A DNA stretch of 34,168 nucleotides from Saccharomonospora sp. CUA-673 (GTDB taxonomy: Bacteria > Actinomycetota > Actinomycetes > Mycobacteriales > Pseudonocardiaceae), in the NCBI RefSeq assembly GCF_001942305.1, contig NZ_MKKE01000041.1, forward strand, positions 1 through 34,168, given 5' to 3'. The notes beneath the pieces were generated by a model that ran no database searches, was not told the origin of the DNA, and worked only from the letters and a program-made list of their open reading frames with translations. Shown here in pieces: positions 16,289-26,996 of this stretch (position 1 is the stretch's first letter; every line of letters starts with the position of its first letter). Both the position numbers and the translations under genes were made by a program.

Positions 16289-17362
16289 CTACCCGCCGCG
16301 CCCGGCGCGGTTGTTCCTGGCCAGCAGCCACAGCAGGTACGGCGCGCCGACGGCGCCGGTGACGACGCCGACGGGGAACTGCTGCGCGCCGAACAGATGT
16401 TGACCGGCCAGGTCCGAACACAACACCACGAGCGCGCCGACGAGCGCGGCGGGTACCACTCCGGGCCGTGCCCCGCCGACGAGCCGGGCCGCGATCGGGC
16501 CGGACAGGAACGCCACGAACGCGATCGGCCCCGCGGCCGCCGTGCCGACGCCGATCAGGCCGGTGGCCGCGAGCAGCAACGCGATCCGGGACCGTTCGAC
16601 GCCGAGGCCCAGTCCACGCGCCGAGTCGTCGCCGAGCTGCAGGGTCGGCAGCGCCCGCGCGAGGAGCAGCGCGAGCGGCACGAGCAGTGCGAGCGATCCG
16701 GCGAGGGGCACGACGCGGTCCCAACCGCTCTCGTACAGGCTGCCCGTGCGCCACAGCAGCGCCTGTTCGGCGTCGGTGATGTTGGCGCGCGTCATGAGGA
16801 ACGACACGACGCTCAGCAGCGCCGCGTTGATGCCGATGCCGATCAGCACGAGCCGGTAGCCGTTGATGCCCTGTTGCCAGGCGAGCACGTAGATCAACGC
16901 CGCCGCCGCGATCGAGCCGGTGAACGCGCCCGCCGACACGGCGAAGCCGCCGGCGCCGAACACCACGATGGACAGCACCGCGGCGGCGCTGGCTCCCGCG
17001 GAGATGCCGAGCACGTCGGGGGAGGCGAGCGGATTGCGCAGCAGGCGTTGGAACAGCGCGCCCGCGAGTCCGAACGCGACACCCACCAGCAGGCCGGTGA
17101 CGGCGCGGGGGAGCCGGAGTCCGAACAGGACGTAGTCGATGCGCGGCAGACTGTCGCCGGCGAACGCGGCGAGGATGTCCGGAATCCCGATCTGGAAATC
17201 GCCCACCGACAGCGACACCAGCAGCACCGCGACGAGTGCCGCAGCCAGCCCGGTGGTCACGGTCGCGGCACGTCGGCGTTCGCCGCGGCGGGCGCGCGCG
17301 ACCCGCTCGACATCGGAGGGCCCGGACGTCGGAGGAGTCGGGCGCGCGGTCGTGGAGGTCAT
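16289..17362 (-). CDS. FecCD-family iron-siderophore ABC permease, second subunit
   Basis: The 357-residue protein has the FecCD layout of about nine or ten membrane segments. Diagnostic stretches are RLPRAVTGLLVGVAFGLAGALFQRLLRNPLASPDVLG, GAGASAAA-like helices and GPIAFVAFLSGPIAARLVGG. The start ATG overlaps the stop of the other permease gene as ATGA. An N-terminal polar stretch of about 33 residues precedes the first membrane helix. It should form the channel with the partner permease encoded immediately upstream, for an iron-siderophore complex delivered by the lipoprotein at the head of the operon. Confidence 0.88.
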   Translation of the reverse strand: MTSTTARPTPPTSGPSDVERVARARRGERRRAATVTTGLAAALVAVLLVSLSVGDFQIGIPDILAAFAGDSLPRIDYVLFGLRLPRAVTGLLVGVAFGLAGALFQRLLRNPLASPDVLGISAGASAAAVLSIVVFGAGGFAVSAGAFTGSIAAAALIYVLAWQQGINGYRLVLIGIGINAALLSVVSFLMTRANITDAEQALLWRTGSLYESGWDRVVPLAGSLALLVPLALLLARALPTLQLGDDSARGLGLGVERSRIALLLAATGLIGVGTAAAGPIAFVAFLSGPIAARLVGGARPGVVPAALVGALVVLCSDLAGQHLFGAQQFPVGVVTGAVGAPYLLWLLARNNRAGRGG

Positions 17363-18405
17363 AGCGAGGCCGGCTTCCTGCGCCGCACGAGCAGGACGAG
17401 CACGGGCGCGCCGAGCAGCGCGGTGACGACCCCGGCCTGCACCTCGCCGGGCCGGGCGACGACGCGGCCGAGCACGTCCGCCAGCAGCAGCAACACCGGC
17501 CCGATGAGCAATGAGAGCGGCAGGATCCGCCGGTAGTCCGGTCCGGCGAGCATGCGCGCCAGATGCGGCACGGCGAGACCGAGGAAGGTGATCGGCCCGG
17601 CGAGCGCGGTCGCCGCACCGGCGAGGACGACGACCGCCGCGCCGCACAGCACGCGGTCGGTCGTGGTGTTCCGGCCGAACGCCCGTGCCACGTCGTCGCC
17701 GAGGGACAGGCCGTTGAGGACCTTGCCGAGCAGCAGCGCCCCGACGATGCCGACGACCAGGAACGGCAGCGCCTGGCCGACGATCTCCAGATCACGCCCG
17801 GCCAGAGTGCCGACCTGCCAGAACCGGAACCGGTCGTGCACGGCCGGGTCGGTGAGCAGCACGGCACTGATCAGCGAGGTCAGCGCCGCCGTCAACGCCG
17901 CACCGGTGAGCGCCAGCTTCAGTGGGGACGCGCCGCCGCGACCCATCGAGCCGATCGTGTAGACGACGACGGACGCCGCGGCCGCGCCGAGGAAACCGAA
18001 CCACACGTACCCGGCCAGGCTGCTCACGCCGAACACGGCGATCCCCAGCACCACGAAGAGCGCGGCACCGGCGTTGACGCCGAAGATGCCGGGGTCGGCG
18101 AGCGGATTCCGCGTGAGGCCCTGGATCAGCGCGCCGGCCAGTCCCAACGCGGCACCGACGAGCAGTCCGGCGAGCGTGCGCGGCACGCGGCGTTCGCTGA
18201 CGATCAGGTGTTCGGTGTTGCCGGGGTCGAACGCCGTGAGGGCGTCGAGCACGGTCGCGAGGGGAATGCCCTTCGTCCCGACCGCGAGGCTGAGCCCCAC
18301 GGCGGCCGCGAGGCCGAGTCCGAGGACCAGACCCCACGTCACGGCCGCCGGGCCGCGGGTCCTCGCCCTGCCCGCGGCCGGTGCTCGCGCATGCAACCCG
18401 GTCAC
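17359..18405 (-). CDS. FecCD-family iron-siderophore ABC permease, first subunit
   Basis: The 348-residue protein starts at GTG 18405, four bases after the stop of the binding-protein gene. Signature stretches include RVPRTLAGLLVGAALGLAGA, IQGLTRNPLADPGIFGVNAG and GPITFLGLAVPHLARMLAGPDYR. These match one half of heterodimeric siderophore channels of the FecC/FepD type. It ends in an ATGA overlap with the second permease gene. Cargo is inferred to be a ferric siderophore from the family and from the iron box upstream of the operon. Confidence 0.88.
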   Translation of the reverse strand: MTGLHARAPAAGRARTRGPAAVTWGLVLGLGLAAAVGLSLAVGTKGIPLATVLDALTAFDPGNTEHLIVSERRVPRTLAGLLVGAALGLAGALIQGLTRNPLADPGIFGVNAGAALFVVLGIAVFGVSSLAGYVWFGFLGAAAASVVVYTIGSMGRGGASPLKLALTGAALTAALTSLISAVLLTDPAVHDRFRFWQVGTLAGRDLEIVGQALPFLVVGIVGALLLGKVLNGLSLGDDVARAFGRNTTTDRVLCGAAVVVLAGAATALAGPITFLGLAVPHLARMLAGPDYRRILPLSLLIGPVLLLLADVLGRVVARPGEVQAGVVTALLGAPVLVLLVRRRKPASL

Positions 18406-18409
18406 GGGG

Positions 18410-19429
18410 TCAGTCGCCGAGGGTGTCGGCGAGCTGCGGGACGACCTCGTCGAGCGCCCACGACAGTCCGACGACCGAGTTGCTGGAGAACGCCAACGAG
18501 ATGTCCTGGTCGCCGAGCACCAGGTCGTTGCCCTTCTCGACCGACGGGATCGCCTGGTACAGCGGGTCGCCGGTGACGTCCTCGGGGTTGGCGCCGATGA
18601 GGAACACGGCCGTCAGATCGGCGTCGAGCAGGTCGAGGCGTTCGTCGGAGATCGGCACGGTGAATCCCTGGCCGCCCGGCTGACGCTGCACGGCGGGGGA
18701 GTTGACGAATCCGAGGCGCTCCATGAACTCGACGCGGCCGTCGCCGTCGAGGTAGGCGCCCCACGCGTCCGGCAGGCGCGAGGCCAGCACCATCTCCTTG
18801 CCCTCGAACTCCGGGTGCTCGTCGGCGACGCGGTCGAACTTGGCGTCGAGGTCCTCGCGCAGCTGCTGCGCCTTGTCCTGCCTGCCGAGCGCGGTGCCGA
18901 TCATGTCGAGCTGCTGCTGCCACGTGGTGAGGTAGTCGTCGGCGCCCTCGGGCAGGCTGACCACGGGAACGCCGATCTCGCGGAGCTTGTCGTGGCGCGC
19001 CTTCTCGCCGCTGGAACGGGTGTCGAGGATCAGGTCGGGGTTGAGCGCGGCGACCTTCTCCATGTTGACCTCGAGCGTGCCCAGTTTCTCGGGTGCCTGG
19101 TCGTAGGACTGCTGCGACCACGGACCGAGGCCGTCCTCGCCCACCTCCAGCCAGTCGGCGACGCCGACGGGCTGGACGTCGAGGGCCATGGCCACCTCGG
19201 CATCGGTCCAGCCGAGCGCCACGACGCGTTGCGGCGGCTCCTCGACGGTCACGTCGCCGAACTTGGTCGGGATCGTGACGGGGAACCGGCTCGCGTCGGC
19301 CGAGGGGTTGAGGTTCTGTCCACCCGAGTCGGCGGCCTCGTCACCGGTCGTGGTGCAGCCGGTCAGTGCCACGAGGGCACCGGTGATCAACACGGCGAGC
19401 AGTGCCCGCACGGAACCGGCAGAGCGCAT
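18410..19429 (-). CDS. Iron-siderophore binding lipoprotein (FecB/FepB type)
   Basis: The 339-residue protein starts MRSAGSVRALLAVLITG and has a lipobox LTGC near residue 25, so it should be a lipoprotein. The mature part has the two-lobed class III binding-protein pattern: PPQRVVALGWTDAEVAMALD in the first lobe, NPDLILDTRSSGEK in the middle and WALDEVVPQLADTLGD at the end. It is the first gene of the leftward iron operon. An IdeR-type box lies 29-47 bases upstream of its ATG, so expression should rise when iron is scarce. The exact siderophore cannot be told from sequence. Confidence 0.88.
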   Translation of the reverse strand: MRSAGSVRALLAVLITGALVALTGCTTTGDEAADSGGQNLNPSADASRFPVTIPTKFGDVTVEEPPQRVVALGWTDAEVAMALDVQPVGVADWLEVGEDGLGPWSQQSYDQAPEKLGTLEVNMEKVAALNPDLILDTRSSGEKARHDKLREIGVPVVSLPEGADDYLTTWQQQLDMIGTALGRQDKAQQLREDLDAKFDRVADEHPEFEGKEMVLASRLPDAWGAYLDGDGRVEFMERLGFVNSPAVQRQPGGQGFTVPISDERLDLLDADLTAVFLIGANPEDVTGDPLYQAIPSVEKGNDLVLGDQDISLAFSSNSVVGLSWALDEVVPQLADTLGD

Positions 19430-19457
19430 GGGAGTTAGGCCTTCCGGGGGACAGTCG

Positions 19458-19476
19458 TTAACTGTGCCTACCCTAA
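19458..19476 (-). promoter_or_regulatory. IdeR/DtxR-type iron box
   Basis: On the minus strand the 19 bases read TTAGGGTAGGCACAGTTAA. This keeps the TTAGG start and the TTAA end of the known consensus TTAGGTTAGGCTAACCTAA. It lies just upstream of the siderophore-binding-protein gene, where IdeR with Fe(II) would block transcription. The right half is a weaker match than the left. Confidence 0.75.
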
Positions 19477-19578
19477 CTTCGCTCCTGTGCCGAGTGGAAC
19501 TGCAGGTGACGTGCGGAGGGTCACTCCGATGACCGTCACCGCCGGTAATCGCCCGATAGGGTCATCTGTTCCGTCTCG

Positions 19579-19599
19579 AATCTTGATTGATTCAAGATT
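19579..19599 (+). promoter_or_regulatory. FurA operator palindrome at the furA-katG promoter
   Basis: AATCTTGA, five bases, then TCAAGATT form a perfect 8-bp inverted repeat 19 bases before the furA GTG. An AT-rich palindrome of this type at this position is the known operator of mycobacterial furA, where FurA represses its own gene and katG. The site stands out in otherwise GC-rich DNA. Confidence 0.75.
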
Positions 19600-19618
19600 T
19601 TGCGGCAGACTCCGTGCC

Positions 19619-20047
19619 GTGCCCACAGCCACGGACTTCGAGCAGCTGCTGCGCGGGGCGTCCCTGCGCGTCACCCGCCCGCGGGTGGCAGTGCTGTCCG
19701 TGGTGCACGACCACCCGCACGCCGACACCGATTCGATCATCGGTCTCGTCCGCGGGGAACTCGGTGACGTCTCCCATCAAGCTGTGTACGACGTGCTGCG
19801 TGCGTTGACGGCCTCCGGCCTGGTCCGGCGTATCCAGCCGATGGGATCGGTCGCGCGTTACGAGACGCGGGTCGCGGACAACCACCACCACGTCGTGTGC
19901 CGTTCGTGCGGGGCCATCGCCGACGTCGACTGCGCCGTCGGTGAGGCACCCTGCCTGGCGGCCTCCGACGACAACGGTTTCGTCATCGACGAGGCCGAGA
20001 TCATCTACTGGGGCCTGTGCCCCGGCTGTTCCGCAGTGAGTTCCTGA
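19619..20047 (+). CDS. furA: FurA, Fur-family redox/metal repressor of katG
   Basis: The 142-residue protein starts at GTG 19619 and opens with a winged helix-turn-helix (RGASLRVTRPRVAVLSVV; SHQAVYDVLRALTASGLVRRI). The metal-binding and dimer region follows: NHHHVVCRSCGAI, a third cysteine in DVDC and the C-terminal CPGC. The two CxxC pairs are the structural zinc site of the family. Placement 30 bases before katG in the same direction matches the conserved furA-katG pair of actinobacteria, in which FurA represses until oxidised. The frame is open further upstream, but GTG 19619 fits the known furA start and the operator position. Confidence 0.92.
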   Translation: MPTATDFEQLLRGASLRVTRPRVAVLSVVHDHPHADTDSIIGLVRGELGDVSHQAVYDVLRALTASGLVRRIQPMGSVARYETRVADNHHHVVCRSCGAIADVDCAVGEAPCLAASDDNGFVIDEAEIIYWGLCPGCSAVSS

Positions 20048-20077
20048 GCAACCCTGAACCACCCGAAGGGATTTCCA

Positions 20078-22275
<2,198 letters not shown>

Positions 22276-22290
22276 TCACCGGGTCTGATC

Positions 22291-22353
22291 CTCGGGCCTG
22301 AGGCCCGAGTCGGTTGACGGCCCGCCGCCGGAACACCTCCGGCGGCGGGCCGT
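22291..22353. terminator. Two hairpins between katG and the convergent membrane-protein gene
   Basis: CTCGGGCC-TGA-GGCCCGAG (22291-22309) is followed by ACGGCCCGCCGCCGG (22317-22331) pairing perfectly with CCGGCGGCGGGCCGT (22339-22353) over 15 bases with a seven-base loop. The second stem ends two bases before the stop of the convergent gene, so it can serve both directions. Confidence 0.85.
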
Positions 22354-22355
22354 CG

Positions 22356-23660
22356 TCATTCCCGGACCGGCTCGGCCCTGGCGTCCTGATCGGCGGAATC
22401 GCCGTGGGAACTGTCGCGCTGTTCGGCCCGCTCGCTGTGGTCGGCACTGTCCGGGTCGGCGCCGTCGTCCTGAGGGCCGCCGTCGTCCTGAGGGTCGCTG
22501 TCGTTCTGATGGGCACTGCGGCGTTGGCTCTCGCGGTAGCCGTAGGCGGCCTGGCGGACGGCCGCGTCGGATTCGAGGCTGGAGCCGAGCGCGCCGGCGA
22601 TGCCGCCGAGCGTGGTGAACGCCCACGCGACGTTGAGGTACGTGCCCACGGTCGCCTCGGCGCCGAGCATGCTCGTCAGCAGCGACGCCGGAACGATCAG
22701 CCCGGCGAGTGCGAAGTTGACGGTGAACAGGATCGACTGCAGCACCAGCACGCCGAGGATGAGCGTGGCCAATGTGGACGCGTTGTACAGGCGCGCCAGC
22801 TGCGGGTCGACGCGGGTGTTGGAGCGGCGCTCCCACAGGTCGTGGGCCGCGATCAGCCAGAACACCAGCGTCGCCACGGCCGTCGTGGTCGTCAGCAGCT
22901 TGAACCCGAGGCCCAGTTGGTCGCCGACCATCCAGATCGTGCTCGACGACAGGCCGAACGCGCTCGTGGCCACCGCGGCTGCCAGCGCGCGGGACAGACC
23001 GAACACCAGCCGCCACGGCCGGTTGGTGCGCACCATGCCGGCGGTCAGCCGGAGCATGCCGCGCCGGCCTCGGGTCACGTAGCGCACGTCGCGTTCGCCC
23101 GTGTCGAACGTGGACACCTCACGCCGGATCGGGGCCAGCTTGGACGACATGCAGTTCGCGGGTTCTCTCCGACCGCGAGGAGTGTCCGGTTCGGACCCGG
23201 GTTCGAGTTCCGGTTCGTCGCGGGTGGTGCGCAGTTCCTCGAGTACCTGCAGGACCACGCGGTGGACGCGGCGGCGGGTCTGGAACCCGCCCATGGCGGG
23301 AACCGACACGACTGCGACGCCGCGATCCCTGTCGATGTCCGCGACCACCGGCCCCGCGGGCGAGCGCACCGGCAGATCGGTGATGCAGATGGCGTAGGTC
23401 CACCCGCGGGTGTCACACACCGCCACGGTCTGTTCGAGGATCTCGTCGGCGCCGCGCAGGGTCGCGGTCACCGGATCGGCGTCCACCTCGATGTGCCAGT
23501 CGCCGTCCAGCTCGTCCGGCAGCGTCTCGGCTAGCCGGCGCGCCACCGTCTCCGGCATGTCGGGATCGGCGATGAGCCCGAGCACGATGTCGGCAGGCGC
23601 CGGTGAGGACTCGGACTCGGACTCGGTCTCGGGTCGGGACTCGGTGCTGGGCGCGGGCAC
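22356..23660 (-). CDS. Four-helix membrane protein of unknown function with a soluble N-terminal domain
   Basis: From GTG 23660 (ribosome site AGGA) the product is 434 residues. After a Glu/Ser-rich stretch encoded by CTCGGA repeats comes a soluble domain of about 170 residues (ADIVLGLIADPDMPETVARR; AICITDLPVRSPAGPVVADI; VVSVPAMGG). Four membrane segments follow in the second half, starting at about residue 210. The C-terminus is a low-complexity acidic tail (DPQDDGGPQDDGADPDSADH). I recognise the layout from actinobacterial proteins of unknown role but cannot name a function. An upstream in-frame ATG at 23738 would add 26 residues without a ribosome site. Confidence 0.75.
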   Translation of the reverse strand: MPAPSTESRPETESESESSPAPADIVLGLIADPDMPETVARRLAETLPDELDGDWHIEVDADPVTATLRGADEILEQTVAVCDTRGWTYAICITDLPVRSPAGPVVADIDRDRGVAVVSVPAMGGFQTRRRVHRVVLQVLEELRTTRDEPELEPGSEPDTPRGRREPANCMSSKLAPIRREVSTFDTGERDVRYVTRGRRGMLRLTAGMVRTNRPWRLVFGLSRALAAAVATSAFGLSSSTIWMVGDQLGLGFKLLTTTTAVATLVFWLIAAHDLWERRSNTRVDPQLARLYNASTLATLILGVLVLQSILFTVNFALAGLIVPASLLTSMLGAEATVGTYLNVAWAFTTLGGIAGALGSSLESDAAVRQAAYGYRESQRRSAHQNDSDPQDDGGPQDDGADPDSADHSERAEQRDSSHGDSADQDARAEPVRE

Positions 23661-23897
23661 GTCGGTTCCTGCTCTCGGGATCGGTGGGTGCGACGGTGTC
23701 GCGCATACCCGCCGTCCGGTACGCGATAAACCGCGCACACCCGAGGGGCCGGGGAGCTCTACAGGCCGAGGTGGATGCGGAGTGCCTCGTCCAGGTCACG
23801 CGGCAGCATGGGCGGCAGCTTGCCGAGGCGGGCGCTACCGCGGTCGGACCGGGGTGACAATGTGCTGGTCAGGAGGGGTGCGAGTGGTGAATCCGTC

Positions 23898-25223
23898 TCA
23901 CGCGGCGACGGCGAAGTCGTCGTTGATCGACACCACGCGACGGCCGGCGGCGTCCAGCAGCGAGGCCGCGATGCCCGCCCGGTACCCGGACTTGCAGTGC
24001 ACCCACACCTCGCCGTCGGGCACCTCGTCCATCCGGTTGAGCAGTTCGTGCAGCGGGATGTGCACGGCGCCGTCGAGATGCCCCTCGTCCCATTCCGACC
24101 GGCGGCGCACGTCGAGCACGACGACCGGGCGGTGATGGCGCACCTGGGCCAGATCGGCGAAGCACGCCGTCTCGAAACTGCGCAGCTCGCCGCCGAACGC
24201 CCACTCGCGCACGTTGCCGGTCGCGGCCGCCTCGAGCCGGTCGACGCCGATCCGCACCAGCTCCCGCTGGGCCTCGGCCACCTGCTCGACCGTCTCGCCC
24301 AACAGCGTCAACGGCGTACCCCACGGCAGCAGCCAGCCGAGGTACGTGGCGAAGCCGCCGTCGATGCCGAAGTTCAGGGTGCCCGCCACGTGTCCCGCGG
24401 CGAACGCCGTACGGGTGCGCAGGTCGACGACCCACTCGCCCGCGTCGATACGCCGGCGCAACTCGGCGGCGTCGGCCCGGTCGGGCAGGCTCAGATCCGG
24501 TTCGGCGGGCCCGGCCAGATTGGCGGGCGCCATGTGGGCGTAGTACGCCGGATAGACGTCGAGCCCCGCGATCAGCGACTCGACGTACGACTGCTCGTCG
24601 ACCGTGAGCGCCGGGTTGACCTGCTTCTCCCTGCCGATCGTCGACTCGTCGCCGGAGGTGGGCGTGGCGGAGCAGAAGCTGCCGAAACCGTGCGTCGGCA
24701 GCACGCGGGTGTCGTCGGGGAGCTCGGCGGCGAGCCTGCGCGCGGACGCGTGCTGCGCGTGCGCGAGGTCCTCGGTGTGCTCGGGGCCGAGCAGGTCCGG
24801 CCGGCCCGTCGAGCCGTACAGCAGGGAACCGCCGGTGAACACGACCGGCGTGGCGCCGTCGGCGGCGGCCGCGTACGACAGGTGCGTGAACGTGTGCCCG
24901 GGTGTGGCGAGCGCCCGCACCCGCATCGATCCGACGTCGACGACGTCGCCGTCGGAGATGGGGGAGCGCTCGAAGCCGACCGGATCGTCGGCGTTGACGT
25001 GGTAGGTGGCCCCGGTCAGCCTCGCCAGGGCCAGGCCGCCCGTCACGTAGTCGTTGTGGATGTGCGTCTCGAAGACGTGCTCCAGCCGCACGCCTCGGTC
25101 CTCCAGTACCGCCAGCACGCGGTCGATGTCGCGTTGCGGGTCCACCGCGAACGCGATCCGCCCGTCGTGCACCACGTAACTACGGTCGCCCAGTGACGGC
25201 GTGTCGATGGTGATGATCTCCAT
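23898..25223 (-). CDS. Persulfide-dioxygenase-like metallo-beta-lactamase with two rhodanese domains
   Basis: The 441-residue product starts at ATG 25223 with GGAGG about 12 bases upstream. An N-terminal metallo-beta-lactamase domain (1-240) has the metal motif THIHND (His54, His56, Asp58), TPGHTFTHLSY and LPTHGFGSFCS. Two rhodanese domains follow. The first (about 250-340) lacks an active-site cysteine. The second (about 350-441) has VHCKSGYRAG with Cys410 as catalytic residue. The order matches bacterial ETHE1/CstB-like enzymes that oxidise persulfides or handle sulfane sulfur. No CsoR/CstR-type regulator is next to it. Likely role is sulfide or persulfide detoxification. Confidence 0.88.
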   Translation of the reverse strand: MEIITIDTPSLGDRSYVVHDGRIAFAVDPQRDIDRVLAVLEDRGVRLEHVFETHIHNDYVTGGLALARLTGATYHVNADDPVGFERSPISDGDVVDVGSMRVRALATPGHTFTHLSYAAAADGATPVVFTGGSLLYGSTGRPDLLGPEHTEDLAHAQHASARRLAAELPDDTRVLPTHGFGSFCSATPTSGDESTIGREKQVNPALTVDEQSYVESLIAGLDVYPAYYAHMAPANLAGPAEPDLSLPDRADAAELRRRIDAGEWVVDLRTRTAFAAGHVAGTLNFGIDGGFATYLGWLLPWGTPLTLLGETVEQVAEAQRELVRIGVDRLEAAATGNVREWAFGGELRSFETACFADLAQVRHHRPVVVLDVRRRSEWDEGHLDGAVHIPLHELLNRMDEVPDGEVWVHCKSGYRAGIAASLLDAAGRRVVSINDDFAVAA

Positions 25224-25380
25224 CGGCGAGATGGCCCTCCGCTCACGTTCGCCCGCTCGTGGCGGGCGTGTCCGGGGACGGGCCCGGCGAGGTCGGATCG
25301 GGCGAACCGCCGGGCACGCCTGCAACTCTGTCGACGCTAGCAGCGGCCGATGGCGGAAGCTGTCGTCTCTCCGTGAATTA

Positions 25381-25410
25381 GGTGCCGGCACCGAGGTCGG
25401 TGCCGGCACC
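25381..25410 (-). terminator. Probable hairpin terminator behind the methyltransferase gene
   Basis: GGTGCCGGCACCGA (25381-25394) and TCGGTGCCGGCACC (25397-25410) are perfect inverted copies two bases apart, 26 bases beyond the stop of the leftward methyltransferase gene. GGTGCCGGCACC is also self-complementary, so other folds are possible. Confidence 0.6.
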
Positions 25411-25436
25411 GGGGCCGCAGCGGGAGCTCCGGCGCC

Positions 25437-26174
25437 TCACGCCGTGGGCGTGCGGGCGACCAGCAGCACCGACTGGCCGAACGGCACGCGCACGTTCTTC
25501 TCGATGCCCTTGGTGACCGGAACGATGTAGCGGTCGTAGATCGACACCAGCTTCGGGTTCGGCGAACCCGTGCCGCCCTTGCGGACCGCGGCCCACCAGG
25601 CGAACGCGCCGAGGAAGTTGACCGGCTTCGCGACCTCCACCGACAGGCCCGCGCGGCGTGCGGCGTCCGACACGGTGCGCGGGGTGTAGCGGCGGTAGTG
25701 GCCGACCATCCGGTCGAACTCGCCGTACAGCTGCATGTAGGCGGGCACGAACATGATGACCTTGCCGCCCGGCGTCACCGACTTCGACAGGCTGCGCAGC
25801 GCGCCCGCGTCGTCCTCGATGTGCTCGAGCACGTTGATCGCCAGCAGCGTCTCGACCGGGTCGTCGAGGCGGGCGGTGCCGTCGCCGTCGAACTGCTGGA
25901 CCTCGACGTCCGTGCGGTCGGCGAAGCGGACCTTCATCTGCTGCACGGCTTCGGGGTCCACGTCGGTGACCACGTAGCGCTCGGCGTCGTGGTACCCGGA
26001 GACGAACTCGCCGTCGCCCGCGCCGATCTCGAGAATCGACCGTCCGGCGTACGGACGGATCAGTTCCCGCTGGTACTCCATGTACTGGGGCTTGGCGTTG
26101 TCGCTCTCGAGGCTGCGGCCCGTTGCGGCCGCGAAGGCACCCTGGCCGTCCTGTCCCGTGACCTGCTGTGTCAA
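25437..26174 (-). CDS. Class I SAM-dependent methyltransferase
   Basis: The 245-residue product begins at TTG 26174 with GGAAGGGG upstream. SAM-binding motif I is ILEIGAGDGEFVSGY. Later motifs are TDVDPEAVQQM, INVLEHIEDDAGALRSLSKSVTPGGKVIMFVPA and HYRRYTPRTVSDAARRAGL. The YGEFDRMVGHYRRY stretch recalls methyltransferases found with cell-surface glycan or polyketide pathways, but no such genes are near. Substrate is unknown. An ATG at 26252 in the same frame would add 26 residues with no ribosome site. Confidence 0.85.
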   Translation of the reverse strand: MTQQVTGQDGQGAFAAATGRSLESDNAKPQYMEYQRELIRPYAGRSILEIGAGDGEFVSGYHDAERYVVTDVDPEAVQQMKVRFADRTDVEVQQFDGDGTARLDDPVETLLAINVLEHIEDDAGALRSLSKSVTPGGKVIMFVPAYMQLYGEFDRMVGHYRRYTPRTVSDAARRAGLSVEVAKPVNFLGAFAWWAAVRKGGTGSPNPKLVSIYDRYIVPVTKGIEKNVRVPFGQSVLLVARTPTA

Positions 26175-26657
26175 ACGTGCCCCTTCCGGTTTGCCGGACC
26201 CCGGGGGTGGGCTTGTGCGGCTGATCGGGTGACGACGCCGCCGTGGCGGCACCTACAGCGCATCCGACCCCAGCGCCTGGGCTTGTGCCTGCTGTTCACG
26301 CGTTGTCTCTGCACGCGCTGATGACTGTTCGAGGCATCTACCGTAAAGCACCGGCGTTATCGAACATGACTCAGGTTGATGCGCATATGTTACGAATACC
26401 TACGCAGTGTCGATGTGGGCGAAATCGCAGCGCACGTCGCGAGGCGTACGCTATGTCCGCGCTTTATGCATGCATATATGCAACACGGATCGATGTGCGG
26501 AGGTCAATCCCGCGGCGCATGCGAAACGGCGCATATCCGGACGATTCCCTCAATTGGGGGAGTTCGGTCGTCGTCCTGCGCGGCGGGACGGCGGGTCGAG
26601 CCGGCGGGTGATGCGGGGGATCAACACCCGTCGGCCCGGCACGTCGGTCGCGGCGCG
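26175..26657. other. Gene-free stretch of 483 bp with an AT-richer core
   Basis: No frame here has the codon bias of the neighbours. The core 26330-26560 is AT-richer than its surroundings and contains ATGCATGCATATATGC and the related words GCGCATATG, GCGCATGCG and GCGCATATC. It must hold the promoter of the leftward methyltransferase gene and the 3' end of whiB. I see no clear terminator for whiB and no convincing promoter pair. Confidence 0.4.
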
Positions 26658-26996
26658 TCAGGCCGCGCCGGCCCCGGTGGAGCTCTCGGAGTCGGCGGTC
26701 CGGCGCCGGCGGGTCAGTTCCCGGCGCTCCTCCTGGGTCAGGCCGCCGAAGATGCCGAAGTCCAGGCCCGCGTCGAGCGCGTAGCTCAGACAACGGTCCC
26801 GCACGGGACAGCGGCCGCAGATGGCCTTCGCCTCGGCCGCCTGCTGGGCGCCCGGGCCCCGGTCGGAGATCGGGAAGAACAGCTCGGGGTCGACGTCGCG
26901 GCAGGCGGCGTCCTCCACCCATCCGAGGTCCGGGGTTCGGTCCGAAGTCTGCAGATCGGACGTCACGGTTTCGGAAGTCAGGTCGAATGTGGTCAT
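26658..26996 (-). CDS. WhiB-like iron-sulfur transcription factor
   Basis: The 112-residue protein has the four conserved cysteines that bind a 4Fe-4S cluster: one in EDAACRDVD and three in AKAICGRCPVRDRCLSYAL (CxxC, then C). The GIFGGLTQEERREL turn and basic tail (TRRRR) complete the family pattern. WhiB-like proteins act with the primary sigma factor and sense redox or nitric oxide. An N-terminal extension of about 25 Thr/Ser/Asp-rich residues makes it longer than WhiB1. ATG 26996 has AGGAGGG nine bases upstream. The exact subclass is uncertain. Confidence 0.92.
   Translation of the reverse strand: MTTFDLTSETVTSDLQTSDRTPDLGWVEDAACRDVDPELFFPISDRGPGAQQAAEAKAICGRCPVRDRCLSYALDAGLDFGIFGGLTQEERRELTRRRRTADSESSTGAGAA

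Noticed and set aside
14493..17867. 1124-residue leftward open frame
   Set aside because: It is a shadow in another frame of the siderophore permease and ATPase genes; its composition is Arg/Pro/Ala rich without domains.
22356..23738. Start of the membrane protein at ATG 23738
   Set aside because: No ribosome site; the added 26 residues have shadow-like composition, whereas GTG 23660 follows AGGA.
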